The position numbers and the translations under genes are program-made. Below are positions 36,070 through 45,136 of a stretch of DNA of 64,000 nt, in pieces (position 1 is the first letter of the stretch; every line of letters begins with the position of its first letter). The notes under the pieces are model-generated. The model was given only the letters and a program-made list of their open reading frames with translations, was not told the DNA's origin and did not search any database. Source of the DNA: Pseudogemmobacter bohemicus (GTDB lineage: Bacteria > Pseudomonadota > Alphaproteobacteria > Rhodobacterales > Rhodobacteraceae); NCBI RefSeq assembly GCF_003290025.1, contig NZ_QNHG01000002.1:1310976-1374975 (forward strand), given 5' to 3'.

Positions 36070-36699
36070 TCAGTCGACCACGCGTTCGAATTCGATCTGG
36101 CCGATGCCCGGGCTGACCCATTCGCGGGATTTGCGGACCTTGCCGCCTTCCAGCCAGTAATGGTTGGTAAGCCGGCCGCCCTCGCGTTCACAGGTCTCGC
36201 TGATCTTGCGGGTATTGTGACCGCGCCCGTAGATCGTCACCGTTTCCGACCCGTCGGTGCTGGTGACGCAGGTATAATCCCGCCGCCCGGTCTGATCATC
36301 GGCATCCATGAAGAAATAGGACCGCCGGTAGCCACCGCCCGAGGCGATCTGGCCCGCCTGCGGCGCTGCCGAGGACATCAGATCGGCACCAAGGCCGCGT
36401 GTCTCGATCAGCACGTCACCGCGGAACGAGAACAGCATCCCATCGGCCGAGAACCATTGCACAACATCGCCGCGACGGTCGCGGATGGTGAGGAAGGTCT
36501 CGATCCCGCGCGAGGGGACGCGCAGCTTCATCACCGGCTCGTTCGATTTCTCGATATCGGCGCGGCTGACATTGCCGATCGGAGCCAGCTGGCCACCGGC
36601 CTGGCCGCCGCTGAGCTGCGGCACCAGCTTTTCCAGCTTTGCGCAGCCCGCAAGCGTGGCCAGCAGCACGAGCAGGGCAGAGGTGGTTTTCAACGCCAT
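36070..36699 (-). CDS. YjbF-family lipoprotein of an exopolysaccharide locus
   Basis: 209 residues. Lipoprotein signal TTSALLVLLATLAGCAKLE with lipobox LAGC. GDVVQWFSADGMLFSFRGDVLIETRGLGADL and RRSYFFMDADDQTGRRDYTC are features of the YjbF/GfcB-type family found in group-4 capsule and yjb operons. I choose the ATG at 36699, which follows GGAG; another lies at 36711. It overlaps the yjbH stop by 10 bp, so the pair is coupled. Probably outer-membrane lipoprotein in polysaccharide assembly. Confidence 0.85.
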   Translation of the reverse strand: MALKTTSALLVLLATLAGCAKLEKLVPQLSGGQAGGQLAPIGNVSRADIEKSNEPVMKLRVPSRGIETFLTIRDRRGDVVQWFSADGMLFSFRGDVLIETRGLGADLMSSAAPQAGQIASGGGYRRSYFFMDADDQTGRRDYTCVTSTDGSETVTIYGRGHNTRKISETCEREGGRLTNHYWLEGGKVRKSREWVSPGIGQIEFERVVD

Positions 36700-38849
36700 A
36701 CGCGGCTCCATTGGTCATCGACCCGGTCGGTGTGATAGTCGCGGATCGTGTCATAGAGCCGGCCTTCGACATCGACACGCGCGCCGCCATCGCGTTGCAG
36801 CGGGCGAATGGTCTGGTTGATCTCTTGCCGGGTCGGGTTGCTCAGCATCCAGTTCATCGGGATGGTGATGCGGATGCCTTTGTCGAACCGGCCCTCGCCG
36901 ACCTCTGCGGCGCTGGCATCGGTCAGGGTGGCGAAGGCCCCCACTTTCCAGCCATTGGCGAATTCGCGGTCCAGTGTCAGCGTCGCGCCGACATCGCCCG
37001 CGAGGTAGCGCCCGACATCCAGCTGGCCCAGATAGCCATTGCCGAAATCGTAATAGGCCGACAGATAGCCGGTCGTGATGGCATAATCATACTCGCCAAA
37101 GCCGAACATGCCATCGGTGTCGCGCTGTTTGGTGTAGTTCACCTCGACGCCCAGAGCGAGCGGGCTGTCGGCCGGTTTCCACAGCACCTCGCCCGAGACG
37201 CCGCCATGCATCCGCTCCAGATATCCGACGGTGACGCGGCTGTAGACGTTCGGGGCAGGGCGGGCATACCAGGCAAGCGTTGCACGTTCAAAGGCGAAAT
37301 CCGAGCCCTCGTTATACTCGCGCGTGTCCGAGCGGACATGGGGCAGGGTGCCGCCCTTGTCGACCAGTTTCGCCTTTTCGGAATTGCCGGCGATCTTCTG
37401 GTAGACCGTGCCCGAGGCGATCCAGCCCGGGGCGAAATCATAGCTGGCCGAGGCGCGGATACCGATATCGCCGCGCGCCGGCGCGGTGACACGGAAGCCG
37501 GGCAGGATGCGCCAGCGGAATTTCTGATAAAGCCCCTCTTCGGGGCCGAGGCCCCCCGGAATCATCGCCCCGGCATCGGACCAGGTGACACGCTCACGCA
37601 AAGTGGCGGCATTGTTGGGCGTATGTTCCAGCCGTTCGAGATCCGAGCGGCGGATGGTGACTTTCGAGACGCCCATCCCCTTGACCACCGGCACGATGTC
37701 GAAAAATTCGACCGAAGCCGGCATCACGATGGAAAGTGCGCGCGCGGTGCGGCCGATGGCCTGGGCCGGCGCGTCGATCTTGTCATTGCGGATGCGGATC
37801 TGCACACGATCGGCCGTATAGGCGAAATCCTCGATCCGGATGCCGTCTTTTTCCAGATAGCGCGTCAGGTTCTTGCGCAGGACCGCATTGGCATCGGCCT
37901 GGGTGACCCAGCCGCCATCATAAGCATCCGGGTCCGAGGCGCGCGACGGCCGCGTGACCACCGGAACCGGGCCCGAACCCAGCACGCCGATGGTGCCGGG
38001 GCGGTTTTTCGGATCCATGACCAGATGGAAGGACAGCCCGAATTCCGAGCCGTAAAGCGAATAGGCGCCGACGCGGACATTGTCGCCCCAGGCATATTCG
38101 ACGCCGATATTATAGGGGTTCTTCCGCTCGAACACCTTCTTGTTGCCGGCTTCCAGATCGTAATTATCGCTGGAATATTCGGCCTTCACCGTCCATTTGT
38201 CGTTGATCTTGTACTCAAACCCGCCAAAGAGCGAGGCCGGGCCGCGAAACCAGTTGCCCGCGTTCAGCTCTGACCCGAGGCCCGATGGGTCCCAGGTGTC
38301 GCGTATGCCGCTGAACGGGTTGCCAAAGGACTGATAGCTGCCATAGCGGCCCCAGCCGATGCCGGCGGTGACTTTCAGCCGGTCGTTGAAGGTCTTGGTT
38401 GCGACCAGATATTCCGCCGAATTGAAGCCGGTGCCGAGGAAATCCTGCAGGCCAAGGGTGACGGCGGGCATCCAGATGCCCTCTTCCGCCAGGCGGAAGC
38501 GCAGGTCAAAACTGCGGTCATTATAGGTCGTATAGGGTTCGTTCGGCAGCGCGGGCTGAAGATCGGTGTTGTTGTCCCATTTGCCGGTGCTTTGCAGCCG
38601 GAAGCTCGCCGCCATCCAGGAGGTGATCTGGAAGCTGATCGTCGCGCGCGCGACCTCGCCGAATTTCGACACTGACAGGTTGAAGGTGCCATCCGGCATC
38701 GTATCGCCCGAGGGCATGTCGATAAGGCCGGGCACGCCGCTGAAGCTCAGCGTCGGTTTCATTTCCGCATTCGACCGATCTGCAAGGGAAACCGTGATTA
38801 CCGATGCACAAACCGTCGCAAGCAGCAGGCTACGAGTCTTGCTTGCCAA
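36690..38849 (-). CDS. YjbH-domain outer-membrane protein
   Basis: About 719 residues, with beta-barrel-like repeating strands throughout. TTG at 38849 is the best start: GGAGG lies 7 nt before it and it directly begins a signal peptide (SKTRSLLLATVCASVITVSL, cleavage near SNA-E). Motifs such as PTLSFSGVPGLIDMPSGDTM, GRYGSYQSFGNPF, RLAEEGIWMPAVTLGLQDFLGT and RGDIGIRASASYDF are typical of the YjbH family, which are thought to form outer-membrane pores or scaffolds for exopolysaccharide. Followed by yjbF. Confidence 0.87.
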   Translation of the reverse strand: MASKTRSLLLATVCASVITVSLADRSNAEMKPTLSFSGVPGLIDMPSGDTMPDGTFNLSVSKFGEVARATISFQITSWMAASFRLQSTGKWDNNTDLQPALPNEPYTTYNDRSFDLRFRLAEEGIWMPAVTLGLQDFLGTGFNSAEYLVATKTFNDRLKVTAGIGWGRYGSYQSFGNPFSGIRDTWDPSGLGSELNAGNWFRGPASLFGGFEYKINDKWTVKAEYSSDNYDLEAGNKKVFERKNPYNIGVEYAWGDNVRVGAYSLYGSEFGLSFHLVMDPKNRPGTIGVLGSGPVPVVTRPSRASDPDAYDGGWVTQADANAVLRKNLTRYLEKDGIRIEDFAYTADRVQIRIRNDKIDAPAQAIGRTARALSIVMPASVEFFDIVPVVKGMGVSKVTIRRSDLERLEHTPNNAATLRERVTWSDAGAMIPGGLGPEEGLYQKFRWRILPGFRVTAPARGDIGIRASASYDFAPGWIASGTVYQKIAGNSEKAKLVDKGGTLPHVRSDTREYNEGSDFAFERATLAWYARPAPNVYSRVTVGYLERMHGGVSGEVLWKPADSPLALGVEVNYTKQRDTDGMFGFGEYDYAITTGYLSAYYDFGNGYLGQLDVGRYLAGDVGATLTLDREFANGWKVGAFATLTDASAAEVGEGRFDKGIRITIPMNWMLSNPTRQEINQTIRPLQRDGGARVDVEGRLYDTIRDYHTDRVDDQWSRVWR

Positions 38850-38942
38850 AACTGACCCTCCGTTCGCCCCATCTATGCGAAAGCCCGCAGAGAACGGCAA
38901 GCCCCGGAGTGCAGCAAGCCCCAATCATGCGCGGGAACCGCG

Positions 38943-40865
38943 TCACTGCGACATCACTGCCGCTTTGGATGCAAGCTCTGGCTGGCCATTGCCGCAGGCG
39001 ATTCCGATGGCGAGTTCGCGGGCCTCTTCCGCATCGCCCGAAGCGGCAATCCGCCCAAGCCGTTGCAGCAAAAGCGGAATTTCCAGCCGGGTTTCATCTT
39101 CCTCGCTGGCGCGCAGGATTTTCGGATGCGGCGTGCGCAAAAGCCCGTCGCCGATCAGCAATTCCTCATGCATTTTTTCGCCGGGGCGCAGCCCGATAAC
39201 GGTGATTTCAATATCGCCCGAGGGGTTGTCCTCATCGCGCAAAGTATAGCCAGCAGCCTCGATCAGCTGGGTGGCGAGGTCGCGGATCCGGACCGGCTTG
39301 CCCATATCCAGCACGAAGACATTGGCGCGGCCTTTGCTTGAGGCATCCTCGAAAGACCCGGCCAGCAGCACCAGCCGCGTCGCCTCGGAAATGGTCATAA
39401 AGTAGCGGGTGACATCCTCATGGGTCAGCGTGACCGGCCCGCCGCGGGCGATCTGCTCTTTGAACAGCGGGATCACCGAACCCGAGGAACCCAGCACATT
39501 GCCAAAGCGCACGATCGAGAAATGGGTGCCCGGATGGCGGTGGGCCATGTCCTGGATCACCAGTTCCGCCAGCCGTTTCGAGGCCCCCATCACATTGGTG
39601 GGCCGCACCGCCTTGTCGGTCGAGACCAGCAGGAAGCGCGTCACCCCGGCCTCGACACAGGCATCGGCCAGCGTCCGTGTCCCCAGCACATTGTTGACCA
39701 GGCCCGAGATCGGATTGGCCTCGACCAGCGGCACATGTTTATAGGCGGCGGCATGCAGCACCACCTCGACGCCGTTTTCCTGGATGGTGCGCCGCAAAGA
39801 GCGGGCATCGGTCACCGAACCCAGCACCGGCTCGATCCGGATGCCGCGCGCGGCTGGCAGGGCGGCCAGCTCGCGCTCGATGGTGTAAAGCGCCAGTTCC
39901 GACATCTCGAACAGCACCAGCCGCTGTGGCGCGCAGGCGATCAGCTGGCGGCAGAGCTCTGACCCGACCGAGCCGCCGGCGCCGGAGACCATGACGACAC
40001 GCCCGTGATAGGCATCCGATCCGTCGGGCAGGCTGACATCCAGCCGGTCACGGTTGAGAAAATGGCCGGGCGAGACCGATTTCAGCGTGTCGACCCGCAT
40101 CTCGGCGCCGGCAAGCTGCTCGAACGAGGGCAGCACCTGCACCTCAAGCCCAAGCGCCTGCATCCGTCGCCCGATCCGCATCTGTTTCGGCGCCGAAAGC
40201 GAGGGAATCGCGAGGATCACGCGGTTGATCTCGTGATTGCGGGCAATATCTTCGATCCGATCGGGGGAATGGATGCGCAGCCCGGCAATGCGCTGGCTGG
40301 ACAGGTTCGGATCATCGTCAAGGAAAGCGACGACGCGGATCGTCTCATGCGCCTTCAGCGCCGAGGCGAGGCGCAGCCCGGTGGTGCCGGCGCCATAGAT
40401 CAGCACCCTGACCGGCACCTTGTTGTAGCGCAGCGCCGACAGGTAGATCTGCAGCAGGAACACGCGCGAACCGATGGCGGCCAGAAACAGGATCAGCGTG
40501 AAGGCCAGAGTGCCCACGGCGGGGAAATACAGCCCCGGCAGATTGGTGACGAAGAAGGCCCCCGCCGCCACCACCGCCGCATAGGGGAAGATGCCGATGG
40601 TGCCAAAGGTCTGATAGCTTTTCAGCTTGACCCGCATCAGCCCGAAGGCAACCGAGGCAAAGCCGCCAAACACCGCCAGCAGCGGAAAGACCAGCCCCAG
40701 CCGCGAGATCTGCCCCGCCGGCCAGAGCGAATTATAGGTGAACATGCAGGCCAGCAGAAAGCTGAGCGGCGCCAGGGCGACATCGAGAAGCCAGATGGCC
40801 AGTTGCTTGTGCTGCCTGGTCAGGGATTGCGAGATCCAAAACAGCGTCTTGCGGAAAGATGTCAT
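38943..40865 (-). CDS. CapD/WbpM/PglF-type membrane nucleotide-sugar dehydratase
   Basis: 640 residues. Four N-terminal membrane helices (about 25-150), a Rossmann linker domain with LIYGAGTTGLRLASAL near 170, and a catalytic SDR domain with VMVSGAGGSVGSEL near 292 and VSTDKAVRPTNVMGASKR near 410. The Thr-Asp-Lys replaces the usual Tyr-Lys couple, as in PglF and WbpM, which are UDP-GlcNAc C4,C6-dehydratases. The 4-keto sugar would suit a DegT aminotransferase. Start is the second ATG (40865), just before the first helix. In the same operon as a sugar transferase. Confidence 0.92.
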   Translation of the reverse strand: MTSFRKTLFWISQSLTRQHKQLAIWLLDVALAPLSFLLACMFTYNSLWPAGQISRLGLVFPLLAVFGGFASVAFGLMRVKLKSYQTFGTIGIFPYAAVVAAGAFFVTNLPGLYFPAVGTLAFTLILFLAAIGSRVFLLQIYLSALRYNKVPVRVLIYGAGTTGLRLASALKAHETIRVVAFLDDDPNLSSQRIAGLRIHSPDRIEDIARNHEINRVILAIPSLSAPKQMRIGRRMQALGLEVQVLPSFEQLAGAEMRVDTLKSVSPGHFLNRDRLDVSLPDGSDAYHGRVVMVSGAGGSVGSELCRQLIACAPQRLVLFEMSELALYTIERELAALPAARGIRIEPVLGSVTDARSLRRTIQENGVEVVLHAAAYKHVPLVEANPISGLVNNVLGTRTLADACVEAGVTRFLLVSTDKAVRPTNVMGASKRLAELVIQDMAHRHPGTHFSIVRFGNVLGSSGSVIPLFKEQIARGGPVTLTHEDVTRYFMTISEATRLVLLAGSFEDASSKGRANVFVLDMGKPVRIRDLATQLIEAAGYTLRDEDNPSGDIEITVIGLRPGEKMHEELLIGDGLLRTPHPKILRASEEDETRLEIPLLLQRLGRIAASGDAEEARELAIGIACGNGQPELASKAAVMSQ

Positions 40866-40966
40866 TGTCAGGGGGGTCACTGGAAAAACTGTCCGCAGAA
40901 TGGGCATTTGCCGCGCTCAGGGCAAGCAGAACCATGCCGCGATTCGCTGAACCGGCGCCTCCTGGC

Positions 40967-41578
40967 CTATTTTCGCCGCAAAACCTGCCCGATGGTCTGG
41001 CCAAGGATGACCGCATCGTAGCAAAGACTGCGTTTGTCGCGGTAAATCAGGTCGAGATGCGCCTTTCGCGGCACGCAGCGGTGGCGGTAGACCTGATCGG
41101 TTTCTGCCGCATCGGCACATTGTGCCAGCAGCCAGGCCTCATGGCGGTGGAAATGCAGGGTGGCAAGGCCGGTGAGGCCGGGGCGGCAGTGCAGCACCTC
41201 GCGGTAAAGCGCGGGAAAGGCATCGGTATATTGCCTGAGCGGCGGGCGCGGGCCGACGATGCTCATATCGCCTTTCAGGATGTTCCAGATCTGCGGGATC
41301 TCATCCAGACGGTAGCGGCGCAGGATGCGGCCCTCGGGCGTGATGCGGGCGCGTTTATCGCCACCCGAGACGCCGGTATCCGCGCGCTCGACCGTCATGG
41401 TGCGGAATTTCCACAGTGCGAAGGGCCGGTCGGGGGTCTTCATCCGCTCGGCCACATAAAAGACCGGCCGGCCCGAGCGGATCAGGATCCAGAGCGTGAT
41501 GATCAGCGCGGGCAGGGCCAGCAGGAGCGCCGCCAGCAGCGCGAGGATCAGGTCGAAGAGGCGTTTGCCGGGGGTCAT
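40967..41578 (-). CDS. Undecaprenyl-phosphate sugar-1-phosphate transferase (PglC/WcaJ family)
   Basis: 203 residues. One N-terminal re-entrant hydrophobic helix (LFDLILALLAALLLALPALI), then FALWKFRTM, LRRYRLDEIPQIWNILKGDMSIVGPRPP, the bacterial sugar transferase core with catalytic Asp-Glu. It loads the first sugar phosphate onto lipid carrier to start a repeat unit. Compact PglC-like size rather than WcaJ length. 3 bp after the SDR gene and 101 bp before the dehydratase gene, same strand. Confidence 0.95.
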   Translation of the reverse strand: MTPGKRLFDLILALLAALLLALPALIITLWILIRSGRPVFYVAERMKTPDRPFALWKFRTMTVERADTGVSGGDKRARITPEGRILRRYRLDEIPQIWNILKGDMSIVGPRPPLRQYTDAFPALYREVLHCRPGLTGLATLHFHRHEAWLLAQCADAAETDQVYRHRCVPRKAHLDLIYRDKRSLCYDAVILGQTIGQVLRRK

Positions 41579-41580
41579 GG

Positions 41581-42549
41581 TCAGGCCTCCGGCAAAGCGC
41601 GGAGCGCGCGGATTTCGGCGATGATCTGCCCGGGCCGGGCAAGGGGCAGCGGGATCAGCTTTGCCAGTGCGGTATTATCCAGCATGGCCGCCGGCACCAC
41701 CGCCGGATTGGGGGCGGCCCAGTCCCAGGCCAGATCCGAGGCGGCAAGCAGTTCGGCCATCCCCAGTGGCGGCGCCTGGGAGAGGTTGAGGATAGGGGGC
41801 AGCGCCTCGCCTCCCGATTTGCCCCCCGGATTGCCTGCCGCAATCTCCCCGGCGATGCGTGTCAGCAGCGCGGCGATGGTCCGCGCGAAGGTGAGCGGGC
41901 CGATCCAGGACCGCATCGGCCCGCGCGGCTCGCCGGGGATCGGGTCCAGACGGATCACCGACCCGGGGTCACGCGGGGCCAGCAGCGCATCGGCGCCGGC
42001 CAGGTTGCCCAGCCGCAAAATGGTCAGCGCAAGGCCGGAGCCTGCCAGCAGGTGCTCGGCCTCCAGCTTGGCCGCACCATAGGGATTGGCAGGGGCGGGC
42101 GGGTCGGTCTCGCGGGCGGGCAGCGGCCCCGGCGCATAGATCGCGGCCGTCGACAGAAAGACCAGATGGGCAAGCCGGTTCCGGCGGCAGGCCTCGGCCA
42201 GGGCCGGGATCAGCGCCGGATTGGCGCCTGGATCGCGCGCGCCGGTGGTGCCCGCCAGATGCAGGAGGATCGCGTCAGCCGGCCAGTCCGGCGCGGCGCC
42301 GGCGCCGATATCCCAGGCCAGATCGCCCGGCGTGCTGTCATCCGACGCCCTGTCGTCCGCTGCTCGGTCGCCCGCCGCCTTGCCGCGCGAGGACCACAGG
42401 ATCCGCAACCCCGGCGGTGGTTCTGCCGCCCAGGCCCGGGCCAGGATGCGGCCGACCCGCCCCCTGGCGCCGGTGACGATGATCGTGTGTTCGGACAGAG
42501 TTATGCGTTCCGACAGAGTTGCCCCCAGGTTTTTGCGCCGGAATCCCAC
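41581..42549 (-). CDS. NAD-dependent epimerase/dehydratase (extended SDR)
   Basis: About 322 residues. TIIVTGARGRVGRILAR gives the nucleotide motif, LVFLSTAAIYAPG and NPYGAAKLEAEHLL the Tyr-Lys active site; the C-terminal substrate domain follows. No ATG precedes the domain at a useful distance; GTG at 42549 after AGGG is my choice, with TTG or others possible. A low-complexity insert (AAGDRAADDRASDDSTPGD) lies after the first strands. A 14-bp repeat with 18-bp period lies in the first codons. First gene of the polysaccharide operon; substrate unknown. Confidence 0.85.
   Translation of the reverse strand: MGFRRKNLGATLSERITLSEHTIIVTGARGRVGRILARAWAAEPPPGLRILWSSRGKAAGDRAADDRASDDSTPGDLAWDIGAGAAPDWPADAILLHLAGTTGARDPGANPALIPALAEACRRNRLAHLVFLSTAAIYAPGPLPARETDPPAPANPYGAAKLEAEHLLAGSGLALTILRLGNLAGADALLAPRDPGSVIRLDPIPGEPRGPMRSWIGPLTFARTIAALLTRIAGEIAAGNPGGKSGGEALPPILNLSQAPPLGMAELLAASDLAWDWAAPNPAVVPAAMLDNTALAKLIPLPLARPGQIIAEIRALRALPEA
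42489..42520. repeat. 14-bp direct repeat with 18-bp period in the SDR gene 5' end
   Basis: GTTCGGACAGAGTT and GTTCCGACAGAGTT start 18 bp apart, encoding two copies of a TLSE-type tetrapeptide near the N-terminus. Confidence 0.85.
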
Positions 42550-42687
42550 CAAATCGGCCCTGCCGGCGCCACAGGCGATTGACCGCAGCGGGCCAGAGAT
42601 TATGGTCCCCCGGGTCGATCTGTCCATATATGGGGATATGCGGGCAGGAGCGACACCGGAATTCCAGGGCTGCCGCCGGAGATATAT

Positions 42688-43830
42688 ATGCTTTCCTCGC
42701 CTGTCGTGAGGCTGCTGGTCGCAGCCACCGTTTCCGTGTCGCTTGTCGGCTGCAATGCGCCGAGGGGTGCCGGAAAGGCGAGTGAGATCCTGCGCGGCGC
42801 CGATGCGGAGGACGCCGATTTCCAGGTGGTGCATGTCTCGCGCGACAGCGTGGCGCAGGTCTCGGGCTGGCCCGGCATGGGCGGCGGCGCCGCGACCTCG
42901 GGCTGGCTGGCCAGAAAACGCGGGCCCTCGGGCAATACGATCCAGGCCGGCGACAAGATTGATCTCACGATCTGGGAGACCGGGGATGTCACGCTTTTGT
43001 CGCAGCCGGGGCAGAAAGTGGTGGCTCTGCCGGGGCTTACCGTCTCGCCCGACGGCACGATCTATCTGCCCTTCGCCGACAATGTCTATATCGGCAATAT
43101 GACCCCCGATCAGGCGCGCCAGGCGGTGCAGCAGAAGATCGAGACGATCATGCCGGCCTCGCAGGTGCTGGTCGCGCATCAGCCAGGGCATAAATCGACC
43201 GTCGATCTGGTCTCGGGCGTCAATGCGCCCGGCAGCTATCCGATGCCGTCTAGGGATTTCACCGTGCTGGGCCTGATCGCGATGGGCGGCGGCATCCCGC
43301 CCGCGATGAAGAACCCCTATGTGCGGCTGATGCGCGATGGCAAGCTGTACGGCATCTCGGCCGACCGGCTGCTGAAAGACCCTGCCCAGGACACGACGCT
43401 GCGCGGCGGTGACAAGGTCTATGTCGAATCGGATGAGCGCTATTTCATCGCGCTCGGCGCCTCGGGGGCCGAATCGCAGGTGCCTTTCCCGCAGGACCGC
43501 GTCACCGCACTTGAGGCGCTGTCGCTTTCGGGCGGCCTGAACGATGCGCGCGCCGATGCGAAATCGGTGCTGGTCTTGCGCAATTATCCCGGCACTGCGT
43601 TGCGCAACCCGGGCAGCGCCGAGGGCTCGGGCCCCGACAGGCAACGGGTGATCTTTGCCATCGACCTGACCTCGGCCGACGGGCTCTTCTCGGCGGGGCA
43701 GTTCTATATCCAGAACAAGGATGTGGTTGTGGTGGCGGAAAGCCCGATCGGCTCGGCGGCCTCGGTGATCGGGCTGGCGGCGGGTCTGATGGGGATCGGG
43801 CGTTCGGCCCAGGCGATCGGCAATAACTGA
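42688..43830 (+). CDS. Wza-type polysaccharide export lipoprotein
   Basis: 380 residues. Lipoprotein signal RLLVAATVSVSLVGCNAP (LVGC lipobox), then the PES domain (IQAGDKIDLTIWETGDVTLL, GLTVSPDGTIYLPF, TPDQARQAVQQKIE), two SLBB-like repeats (VSGVNAPGSYPM, SLSGGLNDARADAK), and a hydrophobic C-terminal helix (SAASVIGLAAGLMGIG). Wza homologues form the outer-membrane exit channel. Divergent from the SDR-sugar transferase operon. A Wzc/ExoP-type co-polymerase is not in this window. Confidence 0.92.
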   Translation: MLSSPVVRLLVAATVSVSLVGCNAPRGAGKASEILRGADAEDADFQVVHVSRDSVAQVSGWPGMGGGAATSGWLARKRGPSGNTIQAGDKIDLTIWETGDVTLLSQPGQKVVALPGLTVSPDGTIYLPFADNVYIGNMTPDQARQAVQQKIETIMPASQVLVAHQPGHKSTVDLVSGVNAPGSYPMPSRDFTVLGLIAMGGGIPPAMKNPYVRLMRDGKLYGISADRLLKDPAQDTTLRGGDKVYVESDERYFIALGASGAESQVPFPQDRVTALEALSLSGGLNDARADAKSVLVLRNYPGTALRNPGSAEGSGPDRQRVIFAIDLTSADGLFSAGQFYIQNKDVVVVAESPIGSAASVIGLAAGLMGIGRSAQAIGNN

Positions 43831-43847
43831 TCGGGGAAGGAGGGCGC

Positions 43848-44294
43848 TCAGCCCTCCTGTTCCAGCCTTGCGCGCATCTCGCGCAAAACCGGCAGGACCG
43901 AGCGCACCCGGTCCTGGCCAAGCGCCTCGACCACTTCGGCAATCATCGGCGTCACCGCCTGGACGGCGGCATCGCGGGCGGCGCGGCCGGCGGGGCTGAT
44001 CGCCACGAATTTGCGGCGCGCATCATCCCAGTCGGGGCGGATATGGATATGGCCGGCCCATTCCAGCCGTGACAGCGTATTTGTCATCGCGCCGCGCGTG
44101 ACATGGAAGGCGCGTGCCAGCTGCGCGGGGGTGCGTTCATCCTGCACCCGCGCCAGATGGTTCAGCACCGAAAACTGCGACAGCTCCATGCCTTTAGGCA
44201 GGGCTTTCGAGATGCGGTTGCGGGCCAGCTGATCGGTCATAAACAGCTCGCCAAACAGCGCGACGGCAATGTCTTCGGTGCGGTCCTGGCTCAT
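43848..44294 (-). CDS. MarR-family transcriptional regulator
   Basis: 148 residues: winged helix with LARVQDERTPAQLARAFHVT and RGAMTNTLSRLEWAGHIHIR, flanked by dimerisation helices. Relatives in this family respond to phenolic or oxidant signals. Start overlaps the nitrilase stop by 4 bp and it ends the grxC-nitrilase-marR run, so it may respond to redox or thiol stress. Effector unknown. Confidence 0.92.
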   Translation of the reverse strand: MSQDRTEDIAVALFGELFMTDQLARNRISKALPKGMELSQFSVLNHLARVQDERTPAQLARAFHVTRGAMTNTLSRLEWAGHIHIRPDWDDARRKFVAISPAGRAARDAAVQAVTPMIAEVVEALGQDRVRSVLPVLREMRARLEQEG

Positions 44295-45136
44295 GCGGGG
44301 CCACTCGACGGGCCGCCGAAATCGCGGTCATGGGTCAATGCCGGCACCCGGCCCCGCGCGCGGTCGATCTGGGAAAGGTCAAGATCGGCGAGGGTGACGC
44401 CCGGCTCGGTGCCGCCATCGGCGATCACCTCGCCCCAGGGCGCGATGGCCAGCGAATGGCCCCAGGTGCGCCGGCCCCGGCCATGCGCCTCGCGGTGGAA
44501 CCCGGTCTGGGCCGGAGCGAGGACGAAACAGCCGTTTTCGATGGCGCGGGCGCGAAGCAGGGTTTCCCAATGCGCGCGGCCGGTGGTGTCGTTGAAGGCC
44601 GCCGGCACGGTCAGGATCCCGGCGCCGGCCTGCGCCAGGCGGCGGAAGAGATGCGGGAAACGCAGATCATAGCAGACCGCCATGCCGACTTTGCCAAAGG
44701 GCGTCTCTGACACCACCGCGCGCGCGCCCGGCCGGTAGCCGGCGCTTTCGCGGTAAACCTCTGTTTCCGAGACAGTGACGTCGAACATATGGATCTTGTC
44801 ATAGCGCGCGAGGATGCCGCCATCCGGCCCGATCAGGAAAGAGCGGTTGGCGAATCGCCCATCGGCATCATGGGTCAACAGACCCAGCGAGCCGATCAGC
44901 AGATATTTTCCCGACGCCGCCGCCATGTCGCGCAAGGCGGCGAGTGTCGGGTCGTCTTCCTCATGGTGGTAGACACTGCGCTGATGGTCGCGCGACGAGG
45001 ACAGGCAATTGGTCATCTCGGGCGTCAGGATGAAATCTGCGCCCGAGGCGACCGAAGTGCGGATCATGCCCTGGACCGAGGCGAGATTCTCGCCCGGATC
45101 ATCGGTGACAGTCAGCTGGATCAGGGCCGCACGCAT
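44291..45136 (-). CDS. Nitrilase-superfamily amidase (Nit1-like, deaminated-glutathione amidase)
   Basis: 281 residues. The catalytic triad E40 (ILTPEMTN), K114 (ARYDKIHMFDV) and C155 (VGMAVCYDLRFP) is intact. Residues around FDVTVSETEVYRES match the Nit1/Nit2 branch, which hydrolyses alpha-ketoglutaramate or deaminated glutathione in metabolite repair. Coupling with glutaredoxin upstream by a one-base stop/start overlap suggests glutathione-related housekeeping. Confidence 0.9.
   Translation of the reverse strand: MRAALIQLTVTDDPGENLASVQGMIRTSVASGADFILTPEMTNCLSSSRDHQRSVYHHEEDDPTLAALRDMAAASGKYLLIGSLGLLTHDADGRFANRSFLIGPDGGILARYDKIHMFDVTVSETEVYRESAGYRPGARAVVSETPFGKVGMAVCYDLRFPHLFRRLAQAGAGILTVPAAFNDTTGRAHWETLLRARAIENGCFVLAPAQTGFHREAHGRGRRTWGHSLAIAPWGEVIADGGTEPGVTLADLDLSQIDRARGRVPALTHDRDFGGPSSGPA

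Noticed and set aside
35414-36160. Plus-strand frames across the 504-bp gap next to yjbF
   Set aside because: Run through the antisense of the small secreted-protein gene and of yjbF with no plausible start.
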